From contig CALQZQ010000001.1 in the NCBI GenBank assembly GCA_943349825.1, positions 186,001 through 250,000 on the forward strand: DNA of 64,000 nt, read 5' to 3'. Both the position numbers and the translations under genes were made by a program. Position 1 is the first letter of the stretch; each line of letters begins with the position of its first letter. This DNA is from Candidatus Peribacteria bacterium (GTDB taxonomy: Bacteria > Patescibacteriota > Gracilibacteria > UBA1369 > 2-02-FULL-48-14). Below, piece by piece: positions 44,557 to 53,220 of this stretch. The notes below the pieces were generated by a model. That model was given only the letters and a program-made list of their open reading frames with translations. It did not search any database and was not told the origin of the DNA.

Positions 44557-45813
44557 ATGCAAACAAAAAGACTGACTGCGAGCTTGTTCGGACTCCTTTA
44601 CGCCCTTCTGCAGGTGGCCATGCCCAGTACGGTGGCTTTTGCCGAAGACGTTCCTCCTCCTCCCGAGGAAGATGCTTACCCCTATTACGTGCAGACTTTC
44701 ATCATTACCGCTTATTATTCTCCTTTGCTTGGCCAAGAACATTATGTGACCGGTTCTTACGACGGAGACATCTATCTGAACGGGAATGGAACCAACGGAG
44801 CCGACGGCACACCTGTATTCCCCGGAATGGTGGCCGCACCCAAAACGTATCCTTTTGGACTCAAACTTTATATTCCCGGTGTGGGAATGACCTCTATTCA
44901 CGACCGTGGCGGCGCTATTGTTACCGCTGGAAATCGTGGGAATTCCTATGATCGCCTGGACATTTGGATGGGACATGGAGATGAAGGTCTGCGCAAGGCC
45001 CTCGGTTGGGGAAAACGCACTGTGGACGTACAAGTTTACGGCGAACAACCCGCCATTGAAGAAGCCGTTTACTTCGACTCCTACATGACCGTAGAAAACT
45101 TCATGACTCAGACCGTTTTCAGCCCGCTTGAATTCCCCACAGATCTTTACTTTGGAAATTCCGGAGAAGAGATCCAAGAAATGCAGCAATACCTGCACGA
45201 CTGGGGTTACCTGAGCATGGATCCCGATGGATTCTATAGCAGCGATACTGCCCAAGCCGTGTTCCAATTCCAGATGGATTTTGACATCGTGAACGGTCCG
45301 GATGAACTCGGGGCCGGACACTTTGGACCTGCAACTCGTCGCAAGTTCGATGAACTCATCAAAAATGGCGGCGTTAGCGAAGAAACGGTAATGCTTCAAC
45401 GTGGTCGCTCCCTCATGGCCAAGTACACCGATCTGTTTGAAGAAAAAGACCTTTTCATCACTTCTCTTGAGAAGGGCGACAGCGGCGACACGGTGCGCCA
45501 ACTTCAAGACGAGCTGCGCAATTTGGGTTACCTCCGAATCGAACCTACGGGAACCTTTGGAGAGACCACGGCTCACGCTTTGTTCAAATTCCAACAAGCT
45601 CAAGGACTCGTAGCCAGTGAAACTGATTCCGGTGCCGGTTACTTGGGGCCCAACACCCGCAATGCGCTGAATGCGATTATTGAAGCGCGCTATGAAGCCA
45701 AAAGTTTGATGGCCTACCAGCGTGAAGAACTCACGGCGGGACGCCTCACCTTGCCGCTGCCTTTCAATCAGGTGGCGCTCACTAAAGAGAGTCAGGGAGG
45801 ATTGCCTCAATGA
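44557..45813 (+). CDS. secreted 3D-domain / peptidoglycan-binding protein
   Basis: A 418-residue exported protein. After a signal peptide (residues 1-29), a 3D domain (TSIHDRGGAIVTAG and SYDRLDIWMG, three conserved Asp, about residues 105-165) resembles the MltA/resuscitation-factor catalytic fold that cuts glycan strands. Two peptidoglycan-binding modules follow (about residues 200-270, GYLSMDPDGFYSSDTAQAV, and 306-375, LRIEPTGTFGETTAHAL). It is probably a cell-wall lytic enzyme. The extended -10 TGCTATAAT lies just upstream of the ATG. The end overlaps tsaE by 32 bp, convergent. Confidence 0.87.
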   Translation: MQTKRLTASLFGLLYALLQVAMPSTVAFAEDVPPPPEEDAYPYYVQTFIITAYYSPLLGQEHYVTGSYDGDIYLNGNGTNGADGTPVFPGMVAAPKTYPFGLKLYIPGVGMTSIHDRGGAIVTAGNRGNSYDRLDIWMGHGDEGLRKALGWGKRTVDVQVYGEQPAIEEAVYFDSYMTVENFMTQTVFSPLEFPTDLYFGNSGEEIQEMQQYLHDWGYLSMDPDGFYSSDTAQAVFQFQMDFDIVNGPDELGAGHFGPATRRKFDELIKNGGVSEETVMLQRGRSLMAKYTDLFEEKDLFITSLEKGDSGDTVRQLQDELRNLGYLRIEPTGTFGETTAHALFKFQQAQGLVASETDSGAGYLGPNTRNALNAIIEARYEAKSLMAYQREELTAGRLTLPLPFNQVALTKESQGGLPQ

Positions 45814-46198
45814 GGCGCTGATCCTCGCCCTGATGCGTGAAACGTAATACGATGGTGTCCTCGGACGGCGCTTTTGACAAACGTTCTGGCCATTCGATGA
45901 GGACGATTTTTCCTTGGGCTGCGTGTTCCTCCAGTTGTGCTTCGATATCCAGGTCCGGGGCGTTCAAACGGTAGAGGTCTGCGTGCAGCAGTGCGCCATG
46001 GTCTTCCATGATCATGAAGGTGGGGCTTTTGATCTTGCTTTCTTCGATGCCCAGCGCGGCTCCGAGGCCTTTCACAAAAGTGGTTTTTCCGGCGCCCAAA
46101 TCCCCATAGAGCAGCCACCAACGTGCTTCCGGATGCGCTTTTAGGAGCTCGGCGGCGAGCGCTTGGGTTTCCTGAGCATTTTTAGTCGTCTTAGCCAT
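45782..46198 (-). CDS. tsaE: tRNA threonylcarbamoyladenosine synthesis ATPase TsaE
   Basis: TsaE supports formation of the t6A base on ANN-decoding tRNAs, with TsaB and TsaD. The P-loop LYGDLGAGKTTFVKG is at residues 30-44, and the DLYRL and EWPE motifs are in place. The ATG at 46198 gives the normal N-terminus MAKTTKNAQETQ; a TTG 15 nt upstream is less likely. It overlaps the 3D-domain gene by 32 bp, convergent, an unusually long overlap of coding ends. Confidence 0.92.
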   Translation of the reverse strand: MAKTTKNAQETQALAAELLKAHPEARWWLLYGDLGAGKTTFVKGLGAALGIEESKIKSPTFMIMEDHGALLHADLYRLNAPDLDIEAQLEEHAAQGKIVLIEWPERLSKAPSEDTIVLRFTHQGEDQRLIEAILPDSL

Positions 46199-46226
46199 TG
46201 AAAAAAGTGTCAAAATCAGGTATAAT
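46198..46226 (+). promoter_or_regulatory. promoter for M23/SLH gene
   Basis: TTGAAA (46198-46203) and TATAAT (46221-46226) are exactly 17 bp apart, one of the best promoters in the window. It leaves about 22 nt of A-rich 5' UTR before the ATG at 46255, with no clear Shine-Dalgarno sequence. Confidence 0.75.
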
Positions 46227-46254
46227 ATAGAGATTTATTGAAACAAAAACAAAT

Positions 46255-48456
46255 ATGCACCCTTTGAAACGTCTGCTCCGCAATTCCAATGCTCGTGAAT
46301 GGGTCGGGCTTCTTGCCCTCATGGCCCTTTCGGTCAGCAGCGTGATGACGAACTACGATGGGCATTTCTTTTTGACTTCCGTCACTTCCTACACGGCCGC
46401 TCCTTTCGATGGAACCGTGATGCCCATTCAAAAGACCCCTGATTGGTCCAATTTGAAAAGTGGCGAGGACGATTACACTTATTCTCAACTTTCCAGTTCA
46501 AAATTCGTCACTATTCCTGAGTACCGCAACGACTATCTCACTTACCCGAGCGCAGATTTGAAGAGCTACACCGGAACGGATGCCTTGATTCGAAATACCA
46601 AGATCACTTACCCCACTCCTTACGCCGGCAATTACATGCTCAACGATTGTGGAGAGGGCTGTGGCAGTCATCCTGCCGTGGACATCAAAACTCTACGGGA
46701 TACTCCGGTTTATGCCATTGCCAACGGGGTGGTTTCTGACGCCGGCACTTCCAGCAGTTGGGGAAATTACATTGTGATTGAACACCGCGATGTGCCGAAC
46801 CCCGCCAGCCCCAGCCAAACCACTACTCTTTATTCTTCCTATTCTCACTTGGACGAGCTCTTTGTGGCGGACAACCAAGTCGTGAGCAAAGGTGCCGTGA
46901 TTGGAGAAGTGGGTGACACCGGAACTGCGACCACCGACCATTTGCATTTTCAAATCGACACAGCCAGTGCCCCTTGGCACCCTTATTGGCCTTTCACCAC
47001 GGCTGAAGCCAATGCCGCCGGTTACGACTTTTGGGACGCTGTGAACTATGGTGTGGGTATGGACAACCTCTATAAATACACCACCAACCCCCTCGATTTC
47101 GTTCAGGACAACCTGGATGCGAGTGCGACCATTGCCAGCACCGCGGTGACGACGACCACGACGACTACAAGCAGCACGGACACAAGTACTAGCGCTTCAA
47201 CCGACACGAGTACTGTGACTTCAACAACATCGGAGGAAGACTCGACTGCGTCGAGTGTAGTGACCATCAACTTTGAAAGCATGCGCATTGATACCCCTTA
47301 TTTTGCGCAACCTGGCCAAAATCCGGAGGTGACGCTCAGCCTTTTGGACGGCAATGGTGAAATCATGACGAACGGAACTTTCGACGGCAGCATGACCGTG
47401 ACGGTTTCCGACGAAAACGTGGGAAAACTCAACCGCAGTTCCCTCACCATGGCTGACTTCTCTGACGGCGTGGCGACTTTAAACTTCTATGCCGATCATG
47501 AGGGGGAAGTGACCCTGGCGGCCAGTACAGCGGGACGTACATACACGTCTTCCCTGCTGTATGTAGTGGACAACATTGAACCTTTTCATAACTTTGGAGT
47601 AGCCCACGACGGCTATTTCGTTCCGGGTAAGGCGGAGCTCATTCAAATTCAAGCTCAAGACATGGCCGGCAATCCTACTCCGAGTTTCAATAAGGAAGGC
47701 ACCATTGAACTCAGCATCGTTTCCGGTTCCGGAACTTTGGAACCTTCTCGCTTGGATCGTAAAGACTTTCCCACCGGCATTGCCGAAGTCACCTTCACCG
47801 GAGACAGCAATACGAATGTGGTGATTCGAGTGACGTATGGAACGAAGGAGGCCGACAGTAAAACTTTGGAATCCCGTCTTTTCAGTGATCTCGACACCAG
47901 CAACGCCTACTACTCTGCTGTGAGCTTCTTGTTCGACCAAGGCACGGTGGAGGGTTACCCCGATGGCAGCTTCCAACCTGACCGCACCGTTTCTCGCGTG
48001 GAAGCCCTTAAGTTCATTTTTAGCGGCATGGAAGAAGGAACTCAGTCCGGGCTCTCCGTGCACTTCAGCGACACTTATTCTTCTGAATGGTATTACAATT
48101 TCCTGGCCAGTGCTTACTCCATTGGCGTGGTTCAAGGTTATTCCGACGGCAGCTTCAAACCTTCCCAAGGAGTGAACCGCGTGGAATTCCTGAAGATGTT
48201 ACTCAACACGGTGGACATTTCCGTCGACCCTGTGGTGGGCACAAATCCTTATGAAGACGTGGACAACTTGTCCTGGTATGCGCCTTATGTGCAGTATGCA
48301 AAAGAGAAAAATCTTTTCCCCATCAGCGGCAGTTATTTCAACCCTTCCGACCCCATGAGTCGTCTGGAAGTGGCCGAAGTGATTTACCGCATGATCACAG
48401 TGAACGACAACGACGACCAGTCTTATTCAGTGCTGCTGAGGCCGGAGAATCCTTAG
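46255..48456 (+). CDS. M23 peptidase with Ig-like and SLH domains
   Basis: A 733-residue exported envelope protein. A signal or anchor segment (about residues 15-35) precedes a LytM/M23 zinc peptidase domain with SHPAVDIK (residue ~139) and DHLHFQID (residue ~228). A Thr/Ser-rich linker follows (residues ~293-335), then Ig-like beta domains. Three SLH repeats close the protein (GTVEGYPDGSFQPDRTVS, GVVQGYSDGSFKPSQGVN and a third ending MSRLEVAEVIYRM). SLH anchoring would hold the endopeptidase at the wall. It has its own strong promoter. Confidence 0.92.
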   Translation: MHPLKRLLRNSNAREWVGLLALMALSVSSVMTNYDGHFFLTSVTSYTAAPFDGTVMPIQKTPDWSNLKSGEDDYTYSQLSSSKFVTIPEYRNDYLTYPSADLKSYTGTDALIRNTKITYPTPYAGNYMLNDCGEGCGSHPAVDIKTLRDTPVYAIANGVVSDAGTSSSWGNYIVIEHRDVPNPASPSQTTTLYSSYSHLDELFVADNQVVSKGAVIGEVGDTGTATTDHLHFQIDTASAPWHPYWPFTTAEANAAGYDFWDAVNYGVGMDNLYKYTTNPLDFVQDNLDASATIASTAVTTTTTTTSSTDTSTSASTDTSTVTSTTSEEDSTASSVVTINFESMRIDTPYFAQPGQNPEVTLSLLDGNGEIMTNGTFDGSMTVTVSDENVGKLNRSSLTMADFSDGVATLNFYADHEGEVTLAASTAGRTYTSSLLYVVDNIEPFHNFGVAHDGYFVPGKAELIQIQAQDMAGNPTPSFNKEGTIELSIVSGSGTLEPSRLDRKDFPTGIAEVTFTGDSNTNVVIRVTYGTKEADSKTLESRLFSDLDTSNAYYSAVSFLFDQGTVEGYPDGSFQPDRTVSRVEALKFIFSGMEEGTQSGLSVHFSDTYSSEWYYNFLASAYSIGVVQGYSDGSFKPSQGVNRVEFLKMLLNTVDISVDPVVGTNPYEDVDNLSWYAPYVQYAKEKNLFPISGSYFNPSDPMSRLEVAEVIYRMITVNDNDDQSYSVLLRPENP

Positions 48457-48522
48457 GCGGTGCAGTGAGTCTTTCCATCGTTCCGCTTTCTGGTATCATG
48501 CCCTCTTGAACCTTATTTCACT

Positions 48523-48774
48523 ATGGCAGATGGACTTGGTCCCAGAACGGATTTTGGCCCTGAAGCGTTTGTCTATAAAGTTGCGGCAGGACGACTGCAG
48601 TCTATTCCCTGTCGTGTGGATCCAGGGGATCTGCTGGTACGCCCCAGCGGGCTTTATGTGATTGAAAATTGTGCGCCTGAAGATGTGGTCTGCCTGGCTA
48701 GTTCATTGACCTGGCATCTACAAACCCAGCGCAATGAGCTGGGGAGACTGCTGGGAGAAAAATTCGAGGCTTAG
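48523..48774 (+). CDS. short hypothetical protein
   Basis: An 83-residue soluble protein with a compact mixed-strand look (EAFVYKVAAGRLQSIPCRV) and a helical end (WHLQTQRNELGRLLGEKF). I do not recognise it. TGGTATCAT lies about 25 nt upstream as a possible -10. The end overlaps the convergent gene by 4 bp. It could be a genuine small gene or chance. Confidence 0.5.
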   Translation: MADGLGPRTDFGPEAFVYKVAAGRLQSIPCRVDPGDLLVRPSGLYVIENCAPEDVVCLASSLTWHLQTQRNELGRLLGEKFEA

Positions 48775-49205
48775 GCTTCGCCTTCCGTCGACGCTATGGT
48801 CGCTCCTATCTTTTCTACGATTTCATCCAGAGCTCCCTGAACTTGGCCTGACTCTAAGAGTAGATCTCTGGGCAGTTTTGCCAAACACTCAGGGGTATTT
48901 TTTGCGCCCTCTGGAACTTCTATGCGCTCGCAAACAAATTCCATGAAAGGCATGGATTTCAGTTCACGACTCAAGTGCTCATTGAGGTCGTCTTCTTGGC
49001 CATCGTTGTAGATCACCATGGTGTCCATGAATTGCGCCATGAGTTTTTCAAAATAGCTTCGTACTTTTTCAGGGGCCAGATCGACTTTCCAGGGGAATTC
49101 CTCATCCGATTCATCTTTCTGCAATGCTCCCACTTCTTCCGCAATTTTCATGAGCATCATGCTGTGTCTTATGTAGCCCTTCATGTGTGGAAGATTGCGG
49201 CCCAT
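48771..49205 (-). CDS. hypothetical soluble protein
   Basis: A 144-residue helical protein (from the internal ATG at 49205) with acidic and Glu-rich stretches, including HMKGYIRHSMMLMKIAEEVG and APEKVRSYFEKLMAQFMDT. I do not recognise a family. The open frame continues upstream to a further start at 49316 with a hydrophobic stretch, but that form has no clear support. It lies between two unassigned genes. Confidence 0.5.
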   Translation of the reverse strand: MGRNLPHMKGYIRHSMMLMKIAEEVGALQKDESDEEFPWKVDLAPEKVRSYFEKLMAQFMDTMVIYNDGQEDDLNEHLSRELKSMPFMEFVCERIEVPEGAKNTPECLAKLPRDLLLESGQVQGALDEIVEKIGATIASTEGEA

Positions 49206-49345
49206 AGCGAAGCGGCAACTTGAGATCCGTAAAATCCAAAGGGATAAACTCTGACGTATGGGAGGAAAGTTCCACGTGAAAGTGGTTAGAGCTAAAACAG
49301 TGCTTAAAGCTAACAAAGATGGCGCTGGAGTGTCAATCTTTGAAG

Positions 49346-49555
49346 CTAGAACATCCCTTTCTCTTTGAGCATCAGCAAGCCCCAGATGGCGAAGAAAATC
49401 ACCATGGCCCAGCCAAAATGATTGGCTTTTTCTTCTTCACCCCGGCGTTGAAAAAAGAAATACAGGAAGAAAGAGAATATGAAGAACATGAACATCAGGT
49501 AGGCCCAGGGCGAACTCGAGGCAAAGTTGAGGCCGAAGAAAGAAAATTGGTACAT
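49346..49555 (-). CDS. small two-helix membrane protein
   Basis: A 69-residue protein with two hydrophobic helices (WAYLMFMFFIFSFFLYFFF and WAMVIFFAIWGLLML) joined by a basic-acidic loop (QRRGEEEK). No family is recognised. It follows the SLH protein gene by 10 bp on the same strand and is probably co-transcribed with it. Confidence 0.55.
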   Translation of the reverse strand: MYQFSFFGLNFASSSPWAYLMFMFFIFSFFLYFFFQRRGEEEKANHFGWAMVIFFAIWGLLMLKEKGMF

Positions 49556-49565
49556 GCCTAGTAGG

Positions 49566-50639
49566 TCAGTCCGCTGGATTCATGGATTCCAGGCCCAAAC
49601 CTTCCAAGCCATCGTTGCAAGCTTGTGAGCGGATGTCTTCCAACTCCTCAGCGACTTCTTGAGCACAACTGAAGGTGATCCAACGACCCGAGCTGTCTTC
49701 GATGTAATTGGACAAGTCGGCGTCGGGACTCCAATCTGCATATTCTGGGCTGTACACTTCTACGGAGAAAATGCTATTTCTTCCTTCTTCGCCACTGCCA
49801 TCTGCAGTGGGGTAATAGAACTCGTAGGAAGTGTAATATTCGTTATAGGCTCCCGCATAGTTGTGCACAAAAACATAAACGTCTTCCGGATCCACTCCCA
49901 GCAAGGGTGCGTGGGCTATTGAAAAACCATAGTATTCACCAATAAAAGAGAAATCTTCACCCAAGTTTTCATAGTAACCCGCCGATTGATCGGTTATGGC
50001 AACCGCGCCTGGATAGTAAATGCTGTTACGGTAAAGGAGTTCCGCCACAGCTCCCCGATTCATGACATCATCCAAAGTCCCCACGTAGCCACTGATGTAA
50101 GTGAAGAAGTAATAGCCAGGAGAGTTTTGTACGATCTGAACTTGCTCAGCGAGATAGTTTACATAGGGGTCATACCAGTAGGTGTCCCAGTAGATTTGTG
50201 GCGGCGTACCCACCTGTGACTCCAGAATCATTTTAAATCCTTCGGCTACCTTCACGTCATCTGCCGGGCGAAAAGTGCTTGCTCCATCGTCCCCATTGAT
50301 CCAAGCCTTTGCTTGGGCACAGTAAACGTAATCGGTGTACCAATCTTCAGGGACATCGCTGAAGGTCTTGGTCGCACCTTCGGCACAAGCGGCCACATCC
50401 TCTTCCATGACCCCTGAAGCCAGGACTAAAACCTTGGACAATTCTGCTCGATTGATATTGGCACTTCCTGCAAAGGTGCCATCGGGATAACCCGTGAAAA
50501 CACCTGCTTCTGCCATCTGATAAACTGCTTCAAAATTTCCGAAATACGTATCCAAATCTGGATAAGGGAGTCCGGCAGCCGATGCTGAAGGAGTTGCTAG
50601 AAAAGAAATCAGGCCGAGAGAAGCGATCATTTTTTTCAT
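49566..50639 (-). CDS. secreted SLH-domain protein, paralogue of 13270-15066
   Basis: A 357-residue exported protein. The ATG at 50639 gives a signal peptide (MKKMIASLGLISFLATPSA). The SLH repeats (AGVFTGYPDGTFAGSANINR and FSDVPEDWYTDYVYCAQ) are close to those of the larger SLH protein at 13270-15066, including the linking NRAELSKVLVLASGV. A Tyr-rich, acidic C-terminal region follows. It is likely a second member of the S-layer or wall-attached family. Upstream starts in the same frame are disfavoured because they precede the signal peptide. Confidence 0.83.
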   Translation of the reverse strand: MKKMIASLGLISFLATPSASAAGLPYPDLDTYFGNFEAVYQMAEAGVFTGYPDGTFAGSANINRAELSKVLVLASGVMEEDVAACAEGATKTFSDVPEDWYTDYVYCAQAKAWINGDDGASTFRPADDVKVAEGFKMILESQVGTPPQIYWDTYWYDPYVNYLAEQVQIVQNSPGYYFFTYISGYVGTLDDVMNRGAVAELLYRNSIYYPGAVAITDQSAGYYENLGEDFSFIGEYYGFSIAHAPLLGVDPEDVYVFVHNYAGAYNEYYTSYEFYYPTADGSGEEGRNSIFSVEVYSPEYADWSPDADLSNYIEDSSGRWITFSCAQEVAEELEDIRSQACNDGLEGLGLESMNPAD

Positions 50640-50715
50640 AATGGCGTGGTTAGGATTGTAGTGTAATATCGTTTCAGAATTTAATCCACACCATATGTTC
50701 AGTGTTACGAAAGGC

Positions 50716-51027
50716 ATGAATAAGAAAGCTTGGGCCATTGCTTTGATAGTATTTGTCATCTTAGCTTTGGGTCTTTTTACGATCTTTGCCATCAGCCACA
50801 TCGATATTTTCCCTGGGACTGCCTACACTTACGATTCTGCCACTCATCTGCTGACCCCCTACAGTCAAACCATCAGCCTCAAAGATCACCTTGAATCCAT
50901 GAATTATAGGTACGAAAGTGATTACGATGAACTGAATGTGTTTGGCTATGCACTTGCCTTCTTTTTAATCGTTGTTCTCCCCGCGGCCATTGGTTTCTTT
51001 GTTGGAAAAAAATTTGGGGATGCCTAG
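50716..51027 (+). CDS. small membrane protein, hypothetical
   Basis: A 103-residue protein with N- and C-terminal membrane helices (AWAIALIVFVILALGLFTIF and ALAFFLIVVLPAAIGFFVG) around a polar extracytoplasmic loop. The ATG at 50716 follows a GAAAGG that could serve for ribosome binding; a start 21 nt earlier is also possible. It is divergent from the SLH gene. No function can be assigned. Confidence 0.6.
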   Translation: MNKKAWAIALIVFVILALGLFTIFAISHIDIFPGTAYTYDSATHLLTPYSQTISLKDHLESMNYRYESDYDELNVFGYALAFFLIVVLPAAIGFFVGKKFGDA

Positions 51028-51095
51028 TGAAGCGCGCTTAGGCGTGTCTGGACAAAATGGCCTGAACAGCTTATGATTCGGCCTTATCATTCGCC

Positions 51096-52258
51096 ATGGA
51101 AGCTTCCAGAAGAATAGAAACCCATCAGGATGGTCGCTCCGTAGAGCTTCCGGTTTTTGATGGAGAGCATGTGGCTCCAGACCGAAAACTTTTTGAGGAG
51201 TGGCTTCAATCTGCCTTGGCGCGTGAAGATGCAGGAATAGATTTGGGGGACATTTATCTACGCCCTGTGAAGGCGGCGATTCCCATTAGATGGCCATTCG
51301 CCCATTTAGAAGAAGCTGGTCTTGGTCATCATGGGATTGGTACTTATACCGATAGAAGCCCCGTCCCCAATCACCGCTACCTTATTGTGGAAGATGCCGA
51401 CGGGCAACGCTATGCCGGTGAAGATTTTGAAAAAGGTGCGTGGATTGGCGGGAGGCGTGAAGCAGATCTTTATAAAAGAATTAGGGCAGAAGTCGATTCA
51501 AGTCACTGGTGTGTGAATGTTTCTATTTGTTCTTTAAAGGCTACTGGTGCTCTCCAGTGGAGTCCCCGTGTTCGAATCCCCTTTCCAGAAAATTTACGCG
51601 GTGAAGATTGTGACATTCGTTTGTTTGGAAACAAACTAGGAGCGACTCGGGTACATAACGCGGCATTAACTGCTCTACTCAATGAGCATTTTGGTAGACC
51701 CGTTCAAATGGTGAGACTGGATGAGATGGTCTGGGAAGGAGATGAGGCCCTTCCTGAAAGTGTTATGACACGAGTGTGGGGAAATGACGGCGCGCCTCTA
51801 CATTTACTCTCCGAAGAGAGCATGGCATTGGCAGAACAAAAAGCCGTCGACCAGATGGGCGAGGAAAAGGCCTCACGGCTCCCCCTCGTCCGTGGCGACC
51901 TGATCTGGTGATTCGTGGTAAACAGGAACCTTTAGTGCCTCATCTAGAGGATGAGATCGCCGTTTGGGCTATCCCTTCTAAAGATGGAAGTGGACATGTT
52001 TTTGTTCAAACCGTGAGAGGTACTCCACGTTGTGCCGGAATGCAGGGGAACTACGGTGTGGTCAATAAGTACCGCCCCAAAGAACCTCGAGACCGTCGAG
52101 ATGGAAAAAAAGAAGCTCAACAACGGCCTCTCTTTGGAGTAAATGCCATTTCTCCCTTTGCCACGGGAACGAGAGTCATTGAAAGTGACCGTCCAGTCAT
52201 ACCTGTGGCAGCTCGACCTCCATTCGAAGAACGATGGGAGGGAAAATGGAGAAGCTGA
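51096..52258 (+). pseudogene. MOSC-domain protein with a single frameshift
   Basis: Two overlapping open frames together read as one MOSC protein of about 387 residues. The first (51096-51911) has the MOSC N-terminal pattern (RSPVPNHRYLIVEDADGQRY) and HLLSEESMALAEQKA. The second (51908-52258) has TPRCAGMQGNYGV with the conserved Cys and PLFGVNAISPFATG. Near the junction the -1 frame reads RPDLVIRGKQEP, matching the family motif. A C5 run near 51885 could have lost one C. MOSC domains bind sulfur carriers or molybdenum cofactor. TATCAT ends 5 nt before the first ATG. Confidence 0.7.
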
Positions 52259-52275
52259 TTCGGCTGCGCCGAAGA

Positions 52276-52351
52276 TGGTGTCCCGGGGTGGAATCGAACC
52301 ACCGACCAACAGCTTAGAAGGCTGCTGCTCTATCCACTGAGCTACCGGGAC
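52276..52351 (-). tRNA. tRNA-Arg (anticodon TCT)
   Basis: A cloverleaf on the minus strand: acceptor GTCCCGG with CCGGGAC, D-arm GCTC/GAGC, anticodon stem GCAGC/GCTGT with loop CTTCTAA giving TCT, T-arm GGTGG TTCGATT CCACC, discriminator A and an encoded CCA at 52278-52276. It reads AGA and AGG codons. It is 5 bp from the stop of the CPBP protease gene. Confidence 0.94.
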
Positions 52352-52356
52352 GTGGG

Positions 52357-53178
52357 CTATTTATAAAGGAACGCCGTGACTTGCTCAAGGGCGTCCGGAT
52401 GGGAAGTGAAGTAAATGTCCACGCTGAAAGCGATGATGTTGTTGAGGGAATGCAGTGCCACTGGAGTCCATACTGAGCCTGTTTTCTTATAGCTGTAGTT
52501 GAGCAGCAAACCGAGAATGAGCAGCGGGAAAAAAGTCGCGAGTTGCATGTGGGCCAGCGCAAAAAGGATCGCTGTCAGCAGGCTGCCCACCCAGGGCGCC
52601 ATGGTTTTAACGAAAACCCTGTAAACAAAGCCACGGAAGAGTAGCTCCTCCAGAAAAGGCGCCGCGACGGCGATGAAGAAAAAGCCCACGAGGAGACCGA
52701 TGATATCGTTTCCAAAAAGCGGGAGGTAGGATTGTTGGACGTCGTAGCCCGGTAGTTTGAGGTCCAGGGCCGTGAGTAACGCGGAGATGCTGGTGCTGCA
52801 GATCAAGTAAACGACATAGCAAAGACTCACTGTTTTTAGGAGGCTTTTCCAAGGCACGGTTTGGAACCCAAAGTCTTTGAGATCCGCTTCGTATTTGCTC
52901 ACGACAAAAATCCAGAGTGGAAAAAAGAGAATCACGAATTGGATCAAGTACTGGATGATGAAAGAGGCGACGGGAGGCAATTCCTCTACGATTTGACCTG
53001 CACCGGGCACTGCGGAAAAAAGTGCCGCGAATCCACCGTACAATAAGATGGCTAGGGCGAAGACCTTCAGGAAATCTTTGAACTGGAAACGGGTTTCCAA
53101 GGCGTGGGAAGTAATATTGGTGTGGCTGAGGGCCACCTTCTCTAGTAGCAAACGCTGTGCGTTCGCTTGGGCTCGCAT
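52357..53178 (-). CDS. CPBP-family intramembrane metalloprotease
   Basis: A 273-residue protein with about eight membrane helices and the CPBP (Abi/CAAX protease-like) motifs: FLEELLFRGFVYRV (glutamates), ILFALAHMQLAT (His) and VALHSLNNIIAF (His/Asn). These residues bind the catalytic zinc. The ATG at 53178 is preferred; upstream codons in the same frame overlap ruvB and lack any family match. It is divergent from ruvB. The role may be protein maturation or self-immunity. Confidence 0.88.
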   Translation of the reverse strand: MRAQANAQRLLLEKVALSHTNITSHALETRFQFKDFLKVFALAILLYGGFAALFSAVPGAGQIVEELPPVASFIIQYLIQFVILFFPLWIFVVSKYEADLKDFGFQTVPWKSLLKTVSLCYVVYLICSTSISALLTALDLKLPGYDVQQSYLPLFGNDIIGLLVGFFFIAVAAPFLEELLFRGFVYRVFVKTMAPWVGSLLTAILFALAHMQLATFFPLLILGLLLNYSYKKTGSVWTPVALHSLNNIIAFSVDIYFTSHPDALEQVTAFLYK

Positions 53179-53220
53179 TATGCTGCATCTTTTGTTAGAT
53201 TGGAAGCATAAAAACCCGTC

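Noticed and set aside
47131..47265. Possible repeat array or CRISPR-like tract
   Set aside because: The tract is in frame and encodes a Thr/Ser-rich linker inside the M23/SLH protein; there is no repeat-spacer pattern.
51908..52258. Separate gene with a GTG start
   Set aside because: The protein is the C-terminal half of the MOSC fold and reads on from the preceding frame after one frameshift, so it is not an independent gene.
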